DNA of 45,603 nt from Bacillota bacterium (lineage in GTDB: Bacteria; Bacillota; Sulfobacillia; JAJYWN01; JAJZPE01), in contig JAJYMC010000035.1 of NCBI GenBank assembly GCA_021787335.1, forward strand, positions 1 through 45,603, given 5' to 3'. Positions 1-7,274 of the stretch are shown one piece after another. The notes under the pieces were generated by a model, which saw nothing but the letters and a program-made list of their open reading frames with translations, searched no databases and had not been told where the DNA came from. Both the position numbers and the translations under genes were made by a program. Positions within the stretch are counted from its first letter, which is position 1. Every line of letters starts with the position of its first letter.

Positions 1-4
1 GCCA

Positions 5-91
<87 letters not shown>

Positions 92-178
92 TGACCCGGA
101 GGGTCCTGGCCGCGTCTTCTTGAGTTAGGCCGAGCAGCGCGCGGAGATCCCCCAGCCGGCTGCCGATTGCCTCTGCAT
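92..178 (-). pseudogene. Possible N-terminus of an XRE-type HTH regulator, truncated by the poly-G run
   Basis: Read on the minus strand from about 177 down to 92, one frame gives IGSRLGDLRALLGLTQEDAA followed by RTLRVTP, which looks like the first helices of a Cro/C1 (XRE) DNA-binding domain. That frame has no start codon. An ATG at 178 with GAGGAG just upstream is one base out of frame with it. A single missing base after the ATG would join start and domain. The rest of the gene is lost in the poly-G run. What I see is the HTH-like peptide; that it is a gene with an error near the contig end is inference. Confidence 0.3.
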
Positions 179-262
179 TTCTCCTCGGCCCTAATATTCA
201 ACAGGTCGTTGGGCTAACCTGCCTTCCCCAACGATTTGGATTCGCCGCGGATTGGCGGCCCC

Positions 263-1249
263 CTACCCCTTCCTCTTCCTGACCTCCTCGGTCACCGCCG
301 GGACGACCTCGAAGAGGTCACCGACGATGCCGTAGTCGCAGACCTTGAAGATGGGGGCGTCGGGGTCTTTGTTGATGGCCACGATGACCTTCGACGAGGA
401 CATCCCGACGAGGTGCTGGATGGCGCCGGAGATGCCGCAGGCGACATAGAGGTTCGGGCCGACGACCTTGCCGGTCTGGCCGACCTGGTCGCTGTATGGG
501 CGCCAACCGGCGTCGACGGCCGCGCGGGAGGCCCCGACGGCCGCGCCGAGCTGATCGGCGAGCTTCTCGATGATGGCGTAGTTCTCGGGGGCCTTCATCC
601 CTCGGCCGCCCGAGACGATGATATCGGCCTCGAGGACGTCGACGCGCTCCTTCTTCGGGATGATGGTCTCCTTGACCTGAACCCGGAAGTCCTTGTCCTC
701 GAACTTCGGGCTGACCTTGACCACCTCGGCGGTCTTGCCGTCGGGGGTCGCGGCCGGGAAGACGTTCGGGCGGATGGTCAGGAAGACCGGCTCGCCCTTG
801 AACCCCACCTTGGTCTGGGCCTTGCCGGCATACACCGGGCGGGTGGCGACCAGTTCGCCGTCGCCCTCGAGGCCGACGACGTCCCCGGCGAGGCTGGCGC
901 CGAGCCGCGCCGCCAAGCGGGCGGCGAGGTCTTTGGCCAGGATGGAGACGCCGAAGACGACGACCGCCGGGCTGTGCTCCTTGACCAGGTCGCCCAGGAC
1001 GCGGGCGTAGGGTTCGGTGCTGTAATCCTTGAGCTTGGCGTCCTCGGCGGCATAGACGACGTCGGGTCCATACTTGGCGACCTCGGCGGCGGCCGCGCCG
1101 GCGTCGGCCCCGATGACCACGGCGCCGAGCTTCACGCCTCGCGCCCCGGCCAGCTCCTTGGCTTTGCCGATGGCTTCGAGGGAGATCTTGCGGGGCTTGC
1201 CGTCACGCGCTTCGATGAACGCCCAGATGTCTTTGGCCATGTCTTTCAT
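263..1249 (-). CDS. etfA: Electron transfer flavoprotein subunit alpha
   Basis: Alpha subunit (328 aa) of the soluble ETF heterodimer, which takes electrons from acyl-CoA dehydrogenases and passes them on. The N-terminal half is the ETF alpha/beta fold. The C-terminal FAD domain (about residues 205-320) has the family signatures intact: [27 protein letters not shown] and [13 protein letters not shown]. The length is normal for the family. It follows etfB by 7 bases, so the two are surely co-transcribed from the promoter region near 2088-2116. Unlike the second EtfA at 2965-4077 it has no ferredoxin domain and a canonical FAD site, so this pair is the conventional ETF of the window. Confidence 0.95.
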   Translation of the reverse strand: MKDMAKDIWAFIEARDGKPRKISLEAIGKAKELAGARGVKLGAVVIGADAGAAAAEVAKYGPDVVYAAEDAKLKDYSTEPYARVLGDLVKEHSPAVVVFGVSILAKDLAARLAARLGASLAGDVVGLEGDGELVATRPVYAGKAQTKVGFKGEPVFLTIRPNVFPAATPDGKTAEVVKVSPKFEDKDFRVQVKETIIPKKERVDVLEADIIVSGGRGMKAPENYAIIEKLADQLGAAVGASRAAVDAGWRPYSDQVGQTGKVVGPNLYVACGISGAIQHLVGMSSSKVIVAINKDPDAPIFKVCDYGIVGDLFEVVPAVTEEVRKRKG

Positions 1250-1256
1250 CCCCCTC

Positions 1257-2051
1257 TCAGAGCACCTTGGCTTCTTCGGCCAGGAGCTTCACGAGTTCCG
1301 GTGCGGTCTCGGCGGGCGCGCCGGTCAGGACCTTGTTCTTGCGGGCCTTGCTCGGCACGAACATCTCCTTGACCTCGACCTTGGCGCCCTCCGCCCCGAG
1401 TTCGTTCGGGGCCAGCCCGAGGGCCTGAGCGTTAAGGGTCCTGATCTCCTTCTTCTTGGCCTTCATGATCCCCATGAGGGCCGGCAGCCGCGGGTTGTTC
1501 AGACCCTTCTGGGCCGTGAACACCGCCGGCAGCTTGACCTCGATGACCTGGCTGTAACCGTCGAGGTCGCGGGCCGCGACGGCCGTCCCGGCCGCCTTGT
1601 TGACCTCGAGCTTGGTCACCAGGTTGATCACCGGCAGGTCGAGGAATTCGGCCACGGCGGTCCCGACGTAGGCGGCGTCATCGTCGACCGCCTGCTTGCC
1701 GGCGAGGATGAGGTCGTAGTTCCCGCCCTTGAGGGCGGCGGCGAGGGCCTTGGCCGTCACGTACGCGTCGGCGCCCTCGAAGGCCGGGTCGCTGACCAGG
1801 ATGGCGTCGTCCGCCCCCAGGGCCAGGCAGGTCCGGAGAGCCTCGGTGGCCTTCTGGGGCCCCAGGGCGACCGCCGTTATCTGCACGTCGCCGAGGCGCT
1901 CCCGGAGGAGCAGGGCCTCTTCCATGGCGAACTCGTCGAACGGGCTGATGATGTAGGTCACGCCTTCTTCGTTGATCTTCTTGTCGCCCGGCTTGACCTG
2001 GATCCTGGTCTCGGTGTCCGGGACGTGTTTCACCAGGACGGCTACTTTCAT
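1257..2051 (-). CDS. etfB: Electron transfer flavoprotein subunit beta
   Basis: Beta subunit (264 aa), partner of the EtfA just downstream. The N-terminus MKVAVLVKHVPDTETRIQVK is the classic EtfB start, and the AMP/FAD-binding region (VALGPQKATEALRTCLALGADDAIL, spread over about residues 60-85) and DGYSQVIEVKLPAVFTAQKG-type segment are present. The start ATG is preceded by AAGGAGGA. It is the first gene of a two-gene operon divergent from a MarR regulator at 2322, which suggests that the regulator controls it. Electron donor is probably an acyl-CoA dehydrogenase such as the one at 4965-6113; this pairing is inference because that operon carries its own ETF pair. Confidence 0.95.
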   Translation of the reverse strand: MKVAVLVKHVPDTETRIQVKPGDKKINEEGVTYIISPFDEFAMEEALLLRERLGDVQITAVALGPQKATEALRTCLALGADDAILVSDPAFEGADAYVTAKALAAALKGGNYDLILAGKQAVDDDAAYVGTAVAEFLDLPVINLVTKLEVNKAAGTAVAARDLDGYSQVIEVKLPAVFTAQKGLNNPRLPALMGIMKAKKKEIRTLNAQALGLAPNELGAEGAKVEVKEMFVPSKARKNKVLTGAPAETAPELVKLLAEEAKVL

Positions 2052-2087
2052 GGTCGGACTCCTCCTTGGACCGGCGGGTAGATGCCG

Positions 2088-2116
2088 TTTGTACCATTTG
2101 TGCCGTAAGGTGCAAA
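2088..2116. promoter_or_regulatory. Candidate operator/promoter of etfBA
   Basis: Imperfect palindrome TTTGTACC-N13-GGTGCAAA (arms match at 7 of 8 positions), with a further similar half-site TTTGTGCC inside. Read on the minus strand it overlaps a weak promoter, TTGCAC-16-TACAAA, directed toward etfB. A repressor bound here would block etfBA. The MarR protein encoded divergently is the obvious candidate. Seen: palindrome and position. Inferred: operator role. Confidence 0.4.
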
Positions 2117-2214
2117 ACCGTGCTTACTTTCGTCCCCCGGCGGCGGATTTCCTGCCACCCCCGGCGGCACGCTCGGCCGAGCCCGGGCCGCTCACAGAGC
2201 CGGGGGCCGTTCGC

Positions 2215-2244
2215 TTGCCTCGCTTCCGGCCTGGGTGTTATAAT
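2215..2244 (+). promoter_or_regulatory. Promoter of the MarR gene
   Basis: TTGCCT at 2215-2220, an 18-base spacer and a perfect TATAAT at 2239-2244, about 80 bases upstream of the MarR start codon. The match suggests a housekeeping sigma-A promoter. Confidence 0.65.
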
Positions 2245-2250
2245 CTGGAC

Positions 2251-2294
2251 GACTCCGGACGCACTCCCGACGGACTTCGGACGAACTCCGGACG
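2251..2294 (+). repeat. Four tandem 11-bp repeats between promoter and MarR gene
   Basis: Four head-to-tail units: GACTCCGGACG, CACTCCCGACG, GACTTCGGACG, AACTCCGGACG. They begin 6 bases after the -10 box, so they cover the transcription start and early leader. A period of 11 puts each copy on nearly the same face of the helix, as expected for an iteron-like protein-binding array. The function is unknown. Confidence 0.7.
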
Positions 2295-2321
2295 GCAAAC
2301 TCGGCTCCCTGAGGTGACGTC

Positions 2322-2849
2322 ATGGACCAGCAGCCCTTCGTCTTGGCCATCCAGGAACTCTTTCCGCGGGTCATGCGTTACCTCGAGGCCGAGGAGATCC
2401 GCGAACTGACCGGTCTGGGCGTGACGCCCGGGCAGATCAACGCCCTCTTGGTCCTTTACTTCAGCGACAACCTGACCATGGGCGAGCTGGCCACCGAGAT
2501 GTACCTGACCGAGAGCGCCTGCACCCGCCTGGTCGACCGGCTGGTCAAGATCTACCTTGTGCGCCGGCGCGACGACGAGAAGGACCGGCGCGTCGTCCGC
2601 GTCGCCCTGACGTCCTACGGCCGGCAGCTCGCCGAGCTGGTCAACGCGCGGCGGCAGCGCCGCTTCTCGGAACTGGCCAAGGGCCTTTCCGGGGACGAGC
2701 AGGATAACCTGATCGATTCGCTGCGGTCCATCCTCCGCGTCTTCAAGCAGCAGGAGGCCGAACGGAACCGCCACGAGGCCGAGCGGGCCGCGGAGGCCGG
2801 CGCCGTCTTGCAGAAGCCGAAGCGACGCGCCAACCACGTCAAAGAATAG
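2322..2849 (+). CDS. MarR-family transcriptional regulator
   Basis: Winged helix-turn-helix regulator (175 aa). The DNA-binding core spans about residues 45-100: the segment LTMGELATEMYLTESACTRL is the HTH and DEKDRRVVRVALT (about residues 86-98) is the wing with the family's DxRxxxxxLT signature. Flanking helices form the dimer interface. A Lys/Arg/Glu-rich tail follows after about residue 140. The start ATG has GAGGTGA five bases upstream. The gene is monocistronic, with its own promoter and a terminator at 2873-2909. Its divergent placement to etfBA and next to a beta-oxidation operon suggests control of acyl-CoA metabolism, with an acyl-CoA or aromatic acid as possible effector. That assignment is inference. 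Confidence 0.9.
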   Translation: MDQQPFVLAIQELFPRVMRYLEAEEIRELTGLGVTPGQINALLVLYFSDNLTMGELATEMYLTESACTRLVDRLVKIYLVRRRDDEKDRRVVRVALTSYGRQLAELVNARRQRRFSELAKGLSGDEQDNLIDSLRSILRVFKQQEAERNRHEAERAAEAGAVLQKPKRRANHVKE

Positions 2850-2872
2850 GGACCAAGGCTTGGAGTCATCCA

Positions 2873-2909
2873 CCGGCGACCGCCACGAACGCGGCCGCCG
2901 GTTTTCTTT
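2873..2909 (+). terminator. Rho-independent terminator after the MarR gene
   Basis: Stem CCGGCGACCGC / GCGGCCGCCGG (one mismatch), loop CACGAAC, followed by TTTTCTTT. It lies 24 bases after the MarR stop codon. Confidence 0.85.
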
Positions 2910-2925
2910 ATCGGAGAAGCGACGA

Positions 2926-2975
2926 GCGGGCCGACCGTCCCACCGGGCGAGCGGGCCGACCGCCCTACCGGGCGA
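2926..2975. repeat. 25-bp tandem duplication across the 3' end of the ferredoxin-EtfA gene
   Basis: Two adjacent 25-base copies starting GCGGGCCGACCG and ending ACCGGGCGA, at 2926-2950 and 2951-2975, with two base differences. The second copy contains the stop codon and last codons of the minus-strand EtfA gene. The core GGGCCGACCG also occurs twice in the direct repeat at 8167-8208 of the same operon. Confidence 0.75.
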
Positions 2976-4077
2976 GCATCGCCTCGAGCACGGCGGCCGG
3001 GTCCTGGGCGATGACGAAGTCGGCTACCCCCAGGATGCCCACGTCGGGCTTATCGTTGACGGCCACGGCCACCCGGGCCTTGGCGATGGCGGCGTTGTGG
3101 GTGGTCGACCCGTCGATGCCGAAGGCGAGGTACAGGTTCGGGTAGATGACCCCGACCGAGGAGTCGACCAGTTGGGCCGGCTTGGCCCAGCCCAGGTCGA
3201 CCGCTTCCTTGCTGGCCCCGACCACCCCGCCCAGCTTCGCGGCGAGGGCGGCCAGCTTGGCGAAGTTCTCGGCCGACCCGAGGCCGGGGCCGCCGGCCAC
3301 GACCACGCGGGCCTGAGCCAGCGGGACCTCGCGGGCGACCTTCTCGACGGAGACCGGGTCCGGGTCACGCCGCACGGCGTCGGGCAACTCCAGTGAACGG
3401 ACCTGGCCGCGGCGCCCGGCGTCGCGACCGACGGCGGCGAAGGCCACGGGGTCGAGGGTGAAGACGGCCGTCTTCCCGGACGGGGTGACCCTGGTCCGGA
3501 AGCGGCCCGAGTAATACGGGCGATTGGCGTCGACGGTCTTCTCGCCGTAGGCCGGCATCAACTCGTCGGCCAGGGCCACGTAGGACGAGCCGAGGGCGGC
3601 GGCGACGCGCGGGAGGACCCGCCGGGCGGTGGCCAGGCCCAGGCCGAAGACGGCCGACGGGCCTTCCTTCCTGGCCGCCTCGATGAGCAGACCGGCGGCG
3701 TCGGCCGGGCCCTTGAGGACGAGCACCTCGTCGGCTCCGGCGGCGTAGTAGCGGGACGGGTCGGTGGGTTCAGCGGCCACGACGGCGGAGACGGTCGTCC
3801 CCTGTTCATCGGCGACGGCGCGGGCGGCGGTGATCGCCGCGAGCGGCGTCCCTTCGGGGACGAAGACCCAGATGCCGCCGGCCTTGGCGCCGGCCCCCTC
3901 GCCGGCCATCTCCAGGGCGCCGGTCGGGCAGGCGGGCACGCAGGCCCCGCACTCGACGCAGCTCTCGGCCAGGACGGCCTTGCCCTCGACAACGTCGACG
4001 GCGAAGAAGGCGCAGGCCTGCAGGCACTGGCCGCAACCGTCGCACTTCTCGGAGAGGACCTTTATCTTCTCTGGCAT
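2965..4077 (-). CDS. etfA: EtfA-like protein with N-terminal 2x[4Fe-4S] ferredoxin domain
   Basis: 370 aa. Residues 1-60 are a bacterial ferredoxin module with two CX2CX2CX3C motifs (Cys 12, 15, 18, 22 and Cys 40, 43, 46, 50). The remainder is an ETF-alpha fold. Ferredoxin-fused EtfA is known from the caffeyl-CoA reductase (CarE) and lactate dehydrogenase (LctC) complexes of acetogens, where electrons are bifurcated. Here the C-terminal FAD domain is degenerate: SKEAVDLGW is kept, but the usual QxGQTGK and GISGAIQH become LVDSSVGV and GIDGSTTH. Flavin binding or electron routing may therefore differ. It is the last gene of the thiolase operon; its ATG directly abuts the stop codon of the EtfB-like gene. 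Likely role: electron transfer from the acyl-CoA dehydrogenase to an Fe-S partner, possibly ferredoxin or a membrane quinone reductase. Confidence 0.85.
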   Translation of the reverse strand: MPEKIKVLSEKCDGCGQCLQACAFFAVDVVEGKAVLAESCVECGACVPACPTGALEMAGEGAGAKAGGIWVFVPEGTPLAAITAARAVADEQGTTVSAVVAAEPTDPSRYYAAGADEVLVLKGPADAAGLLIEAARKEGPSAVFGLGLATARRVLPRVAAALGSSYVALADELMPAYGEKTVDANRPYYSGRFRTRVTPSGKTAVFTLDPVAFAAVGRDAGRRGQVRSLELPDAVRRDPDPVSVEKVAREVPLAQARVVVAGGPGLGSAENFAKLAALAAKLGGVVGASKEAVDLGWAKPAQLVDSSVGVIYPNLYLAFGIDGSTTHNAAIAKARVAVAVNDKPDVGILGVADFVIAQDPAAVLEAMLAR

Positions 4078-4896
4078 CTAGACCACCTTCCTTTCGCGCA
4101 GGCGGCCGAAGAGGACCTGGACGGTCTCGGCCAGATTCGACCCGGCGACCGGTTCCTTGCCCCGGCGCCGCTGTTCGTTGGAGGTCACCCCGCGGGGACG
4201 CAGCGAGGCGGGCCGCGGTTCAATATCGATGGTCTCGATGGGCGCGCGCATAGCCTTGGCCGCGGCCATCATGTTGGGCTTGCCCGGGGCGGGCGCGTCG
4301 GCACCGACGGTGACCACGGCGGGGCCGTCGAGCTTGAACGTCGCCACCCCATCGTCCTCCCAGGCCTGAACGGTCAGGACACCGCCGGCGGCCTCGAGGG
4401 CCCGGGCGCTCGTCACGACCGGGATACCGAGCAGCTCGGCCAGCATCGGCCCGACGGCTCCGCGGCCGAACTCGGCCGACGCCTCGCCGCAGAAGACGAG
4501 GACCTTGGCGGGCTCAGCCTTGGCGGGCTCAGCTTTGGCGGGCTCGCCGGCCGCGCCTGGGGGCGCGCTATCGGCCCCGGCCAGCTTCCGGATGGCCTCG
4601 GCCAGCCCGGAGGCGACCACCAGCGGGTCGGTCGCGGCGGCCTCGTCCAGGGGTTGGGCGATCCGCACCGCCCGGTTGGCCCCGAAGGCCAGGCCCTGGC
4701 GGAAGACGGACTCATCAGTGGCCTGGACCCAGCCGAGGGCGATTATCTCCTCGGCCCCGGCCTGCTTGGCCATGGCGAGGGCCGACCGGTCCATGACCGG
4801 CAGTTCCCTCTGGGCCTCGGAGGTGTCCAAGGCCCCCATCGACCAGAGGATGTTCCAGGTGGAGAAGGACACAGAAAGACAGACGAAGGCCTTCAC
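4078..4896 (-). CDS. etfB: Divergent EtfB-like electron transfer flavoprotein subunit
   Basis: 272 aa from a GTG start at 4896, preceded by AGGAGGT. The open frame continues upstream into the acyl-CoA dehydrogenase gene, but only in its shadow frame. The N-terminus MKAFVCLSVSFSTWN is an altered version of the EtfB start (normally VKQVPDT). The segment EEIIALGWVQATDESVFRQG (about residues 48-67) and the GANRAVRI strand show the ETF beta fold. A linker of three PAKAE-type repeats (15-bp DNA repeats near 4504-4548) separates the halves. The last 100 residues resemble the EtfB C-terminal arm. It pairs with the ferredoxin-fused EtfA that starts at the next base. The pair clearly differs from the canonical EtfAB at 263-2051 and probably serves the acyl-CoA dehydrogenase of this operon. 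Confidence 0.8.
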   Translation of the reverse strand: MKAFVCLSVSFSTWNILWSMGALDTSEAQRELPVMDRSALAMAKQAGAEEIIALGWVQATDESVFRQGLAFGANRAVRIAQPLDEAAATDPLVVASGLAEAIRKLAGADSAPPGAAGEPAKAEPAKAEPAKVLVFCGEASAEFGRGAVGPMLAELLGIPVVTSARALEAAGGVLTVQAWEDDGVATFKLDGPAVVTVGADAPAPGKPNMMAAAKAMRAPIETIDIEPRPASLRPRGVTSNEQRRRGKEPVAGSNLAETVQVLFGRLRERKVV

Positions 4897-4964
4897 CGGG
4901 CTTCGTACCTCCTCGTCATTGGGCGGGCGGCCCGCGCGAGGCGGACCGCCGCGCCCCTCACTCG

Positions 4965-6113
4965 TTACTTTCCAGCCTTCAGCAGTTCGCGGGCGATGAC
5001 GAGCTTCTGGATCTCGTTGGTGCCCTCGTAGATCTTGAGGATGCGGGTGTCGCGGTAAGCCCGCTCGATGCGGTACTCCTTCATGTAACCGATGCCGCCG
5101 TGGATCTGGACCGCCATGTCCGCCACCTCGCAGGCCATCTCGCTGGCGTAGAGCTTGACCATGGCGGCCTCGCGGGTGCACTTCTGGCCCTGGTCCATCT
5201 TCCAGGCGGCGTTGTAGGTCATCAGGCGGGCGGCGTGGATCTTGGTCGCCATGTCGACCAGCATCCACTGGATGGCCTGGTTGTTGGCGATCGGCTGGCC
5301 GAACTGGACCCGCTGCTGGGCCCACTGGATGGACATCTCGAGCAGCTTCTGCGCCCCGCCGACGGCGCCGCCGGCGAGCCCGATGCGGCCGACGTCAAGG
5401 GCCTTCATGGCGGTCACGAAGCCGGCCCCGAACTCGCCGAGGACGTTCTCGGCCGGGACCTCCATGTCCTCGAAGATGAGCTCGGCCGTATGCGAGCCGC
5501 GGAGGCCCATCTTCTGGTCGATCTTGCCGACCTTGAAGCCGGGGAAGGTCTTCTCGACGATGAAGGCGGTGACGCCGCCGCGGGCCCCGAGGGCCTTGTC
5601 GGTGACGGCGTAGACGATGATGACGTCGGCGATGTTGCCGTTGGTGATCCACTGCTTGCTGCCGTTGATGATGAACTTGTCGCCCTTGCGGACGGCCGTC
5701 GTCTGAAGGTTGGCAGCGTCCGAACCGGCGCTGGGCTCGGTCAGACCGAAGGCGGCGATCTTCTTGCCGGCGCAGAGGTCCGGCAGGTACTTCATCTTCT
5801 GCTCCTCGGTGCCGCCGAGGTAGATGGACATGGCGCCGATGCCGGTGTGGGCCCCGATGAGGTTGCCGAACGGCGCCGCCGCGCCCAACTCTTCGAGGAC
5901 GAGGCAGTAGCCGAGCTCGCCGATGCCCACGCCGCCGTACTTCTCGGGGAACGGCAGGCCGAAGAAGCCCATCTCGGCCAGTTCCTTGATGAGCTCGGGC
6001 GGGATCTCATCCTCTTCCTCGATCTTGTCGACGACCGGAAGGATGCGATCGTTGAAGTAATCACGCGCCGTCCGGCGCACCATTTCCAGGTCTTCCGGGA
6101 TGGTGAAGTCCAT
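4965..6113 (-). CDS. Acyl-CoA dehydrogenase (butyryl-CoA dehydrogenase type)
   Basis: FAD enzyme (382 aa, normal length) that oxidises acyl-CoA to trans-2-enoyl-CoA and hands electrons to ETF; in fermenters the reverse reaction makes butyryl-CoA. Domains in order: N-terminal helical (1-115), middle beta (116-225, with FGLTEPSAGSD and WITNG signatures), C-terminal helical (226-382). The catalytic base is the Glu of IYEGTNEIQ (about residue 363), as in short- and medium-chain enzymes. RVQFGQPI and QIHGGIGYM are also family signatures. It is flanked by crotonase upstream (15-base gap) and the divergent ETF pair downstream, which defines its electron carrier. Confidence 0.95.
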   Translation of the reverse strand: MDFTIPEDLEMVRRTARDYFNDRILPVVDKIEEEDEIPPELIKELAEMGFFGLPFPEKYGGVGIGELGYCLVLEELGAAAPFGNLIGAHTGIGAMSIYLGGTEEQKMKYLPDLCAGKKIAAFGLTEPSAGSDAANLQTTAVRKGDKFIINGSKQWITNGNIADVIIVYAVTDKALGARGGVTAFIVEKTFPGFKVGKIDQKMGLRGSHTAELIFEDMEVPAENVLGEFGAGFVTAMKALDVGRIGLAGGAVGGAQKLLEMSIQWAQQRVQFGQPIANNQAIQWMLVDMATKIHAARLMTYNAAWKMDQGQKCTREAAMVKLYASEMACEVADMAVQIHGGIGYMKEYRIERAYRDTRILKIYEGTNEIQKLVIARELLKAGK

Positions 6114-6128
6114 TACGGTTCCCCCCTG

Positions 6129-6917
6129 TTATTTCCCCTTGAACTGGGGCTTGCGCTTGGAGAGGAAAGCGGAGATGCCTTCGATGGCATCCTCGGTCTG
6201 GAAGCACTCGACGGCGGCCCGGTACTCGACGTCCAAGCCCTCTTCGATGGAGGTGTCGAGGCCTTGGAAGACGGCCTTCTTGATGTTGGCCATGGCGATG
6301 GGCGCCTTGGTGGCCAGCATCCGGCCGACGTTCTTGGCCGTGGTCAACAGCTCGCTGTCGGGGACGACCTTGTTGACCAGGCCGACGCGCAGGGCGTCCG
6401 GGGCCTTCAGCATGTCGCCCGAGAGGAGCAGTTCCATCGCCTTGGTCTTGCCGATGAGCCGCGGGAGCCGCTGCGTGCCGCCCCAGCCGGGGATGATCCC
6501 GAGGTTGATCTCGGGCTGGCCGAAGCGGGCGCTCTCGGCGGCCACGCGGACGTCGCAGGCCATCGCCAGCTCGTTGCCGCCGCCGAGGCAGACGCCGTTG
6601 ATGGCGGCGATGACCGGCTTCGGGTAGGTCTCGATATCGGTGAAGAACTTCTGCCCGATCTTGATCATGGCGAACTGGGCCTCGCCCGGGTCGCCCTGGC
6701 CGGCGCCGAAGGACGTGATGTCCGCGCCGGCGACGAAGGTGTACTGGCCCGCGCCGGTGATGATGATGACGCGGACGCTGGCGTCGTCCCGGAGTTCCTT
6801 GAAGGCCTGGGTCAACTCATTGATGGCCTCGGGGTTCAGGGCGTTGACCGGGGGCCGGTTGATGGTGATGATCGCCAGCGGGGCCTCTTTCTCCAGGATG
6901 ATGGTGTTGTAAGCCAT
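6129..6917 (-). CDS. Enoyl-CoA hydratase / crotonase
   Basis: Crotonase-fold enzyme (262 aa) that adds water to crotonyl- or enoyl-CoA to give 3-hydroxyacyl-CoA. Both catalytic glutamates are present: Glu116 in GGGNELAMACD and Glu136 in FGQPEINLG (equivalents of Glu144 and Glu164 of the rat enzyme). The oxyanion-hole segments AGADI (63-67) and LGGG (111-114) are also intact. I chose the ATG at 6917 (MAYNTIILEK), preceded by AGGAGGGG; a longer open frame upstream only overlaps the neighbouring gene. It sits between the dehydrogenase C-terminal domain protein and the acyl-CoA dehydrogenase, as expected for a beta-oxidation operon. Confidence 0.95.
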   Translation of the reverse strand: MAYNTIILEKEAPLAIITINRPPVNALNPEAINELTQAFKELRDDASVRVIIITGAGQYTFVAGADITSFGAGQGDPGEAQFAMIKIGQKFFTDIETYPKPVIAAINGVCLGGGNELAMACDVRVAAESARFGQPEINLGIIPGWGGTQRLPRLIGKTKAMELLLSGDMLKAPDALRVGLVNKVVPDSELLTTAKNVGRMLATKAPIAMANIKKAVFQGLDTSIEEGLDVEYRAAVECFQTEDAIEGISAFLSKRKPQFKGK

Positions 6918-6933
6918 AGGTGCTCCCCTCCTG

Positions 6934-7263
6934 TTATTGCGGCTGACCGCCGGAGTATTCGTAGAAACCCTTCCCCGTCTTGACTCCGAGGTGGCCGCGG
7001 GCCACCAGGTCGCGCAGGCGCGGGGAGATATAGTAGCGACTCTCACCGTGGGCCTTCTGGAGGGCCTCCATCTTCTGCAGGACCACATCCAGGCCCGTCT
7101 GGTCGGCCGCGGCGAAGGGGCCCGCCGGGTAGCCGGCGCCGGCCCGCATGGCCAGGTCGATGTCCTTCATGCTCGAGATGCCCTCGTCGAGAAGGCGTGA
7201 CGCTTCGGCGAACGCCGAGAGCTGGGACCGGTCGAGCAACTGCTGTTCGAGTTTGGGGTCCAT
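6934..7263 (-). CDS. Stand-alone 3-hydroxyacyl-CoA dehydrogenase C-terminal domain protein
   Basis: 109 aa, consisting only of a 3HCDH C-terminal helical domain, ending LGVKTGKGFYEYSG exactly as this domain usually does. Large 3-hydroxyacyl-CoA dehydrogenases (FadB-like) carry this domain twice in tandem after the Rossmann fold. Here the first copy is part of the enzyme encoded immediately upstream (7275-8126) and the second is a separate gene with its own ATG and ribosome binding site (GGAGGG). It has no NAD-binding domain of its own. It most likely associates with the upstream enzyme as a dimerisation or CoA-substrate-binding half. A split or duplicated gene is the simplest history. Confidence 0.85.
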   Translation of the reverse strand: MDPKLEQQLLDRSQLSAFAEASRLLDEGISSMKDIDLAMRAGAGYPAGPFAAADQTGLDVVLQKMEALQKAHGESRYYISPRLRDLVARGHLGVKTGKGFYEYSGGQPQ

Positions 7264-7274
7264 CCGTATCCCTC

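Noticed and set aside
5100-6983. Very long plus-strand open frame opposite acyl-CoA dehydrogenase and crotonase
   Set aside because: Composition is Asp/Gly/Val/Leu-rich with no family resemblance; it is the antisense shadow of well-identified genes in GC-rich DNA.
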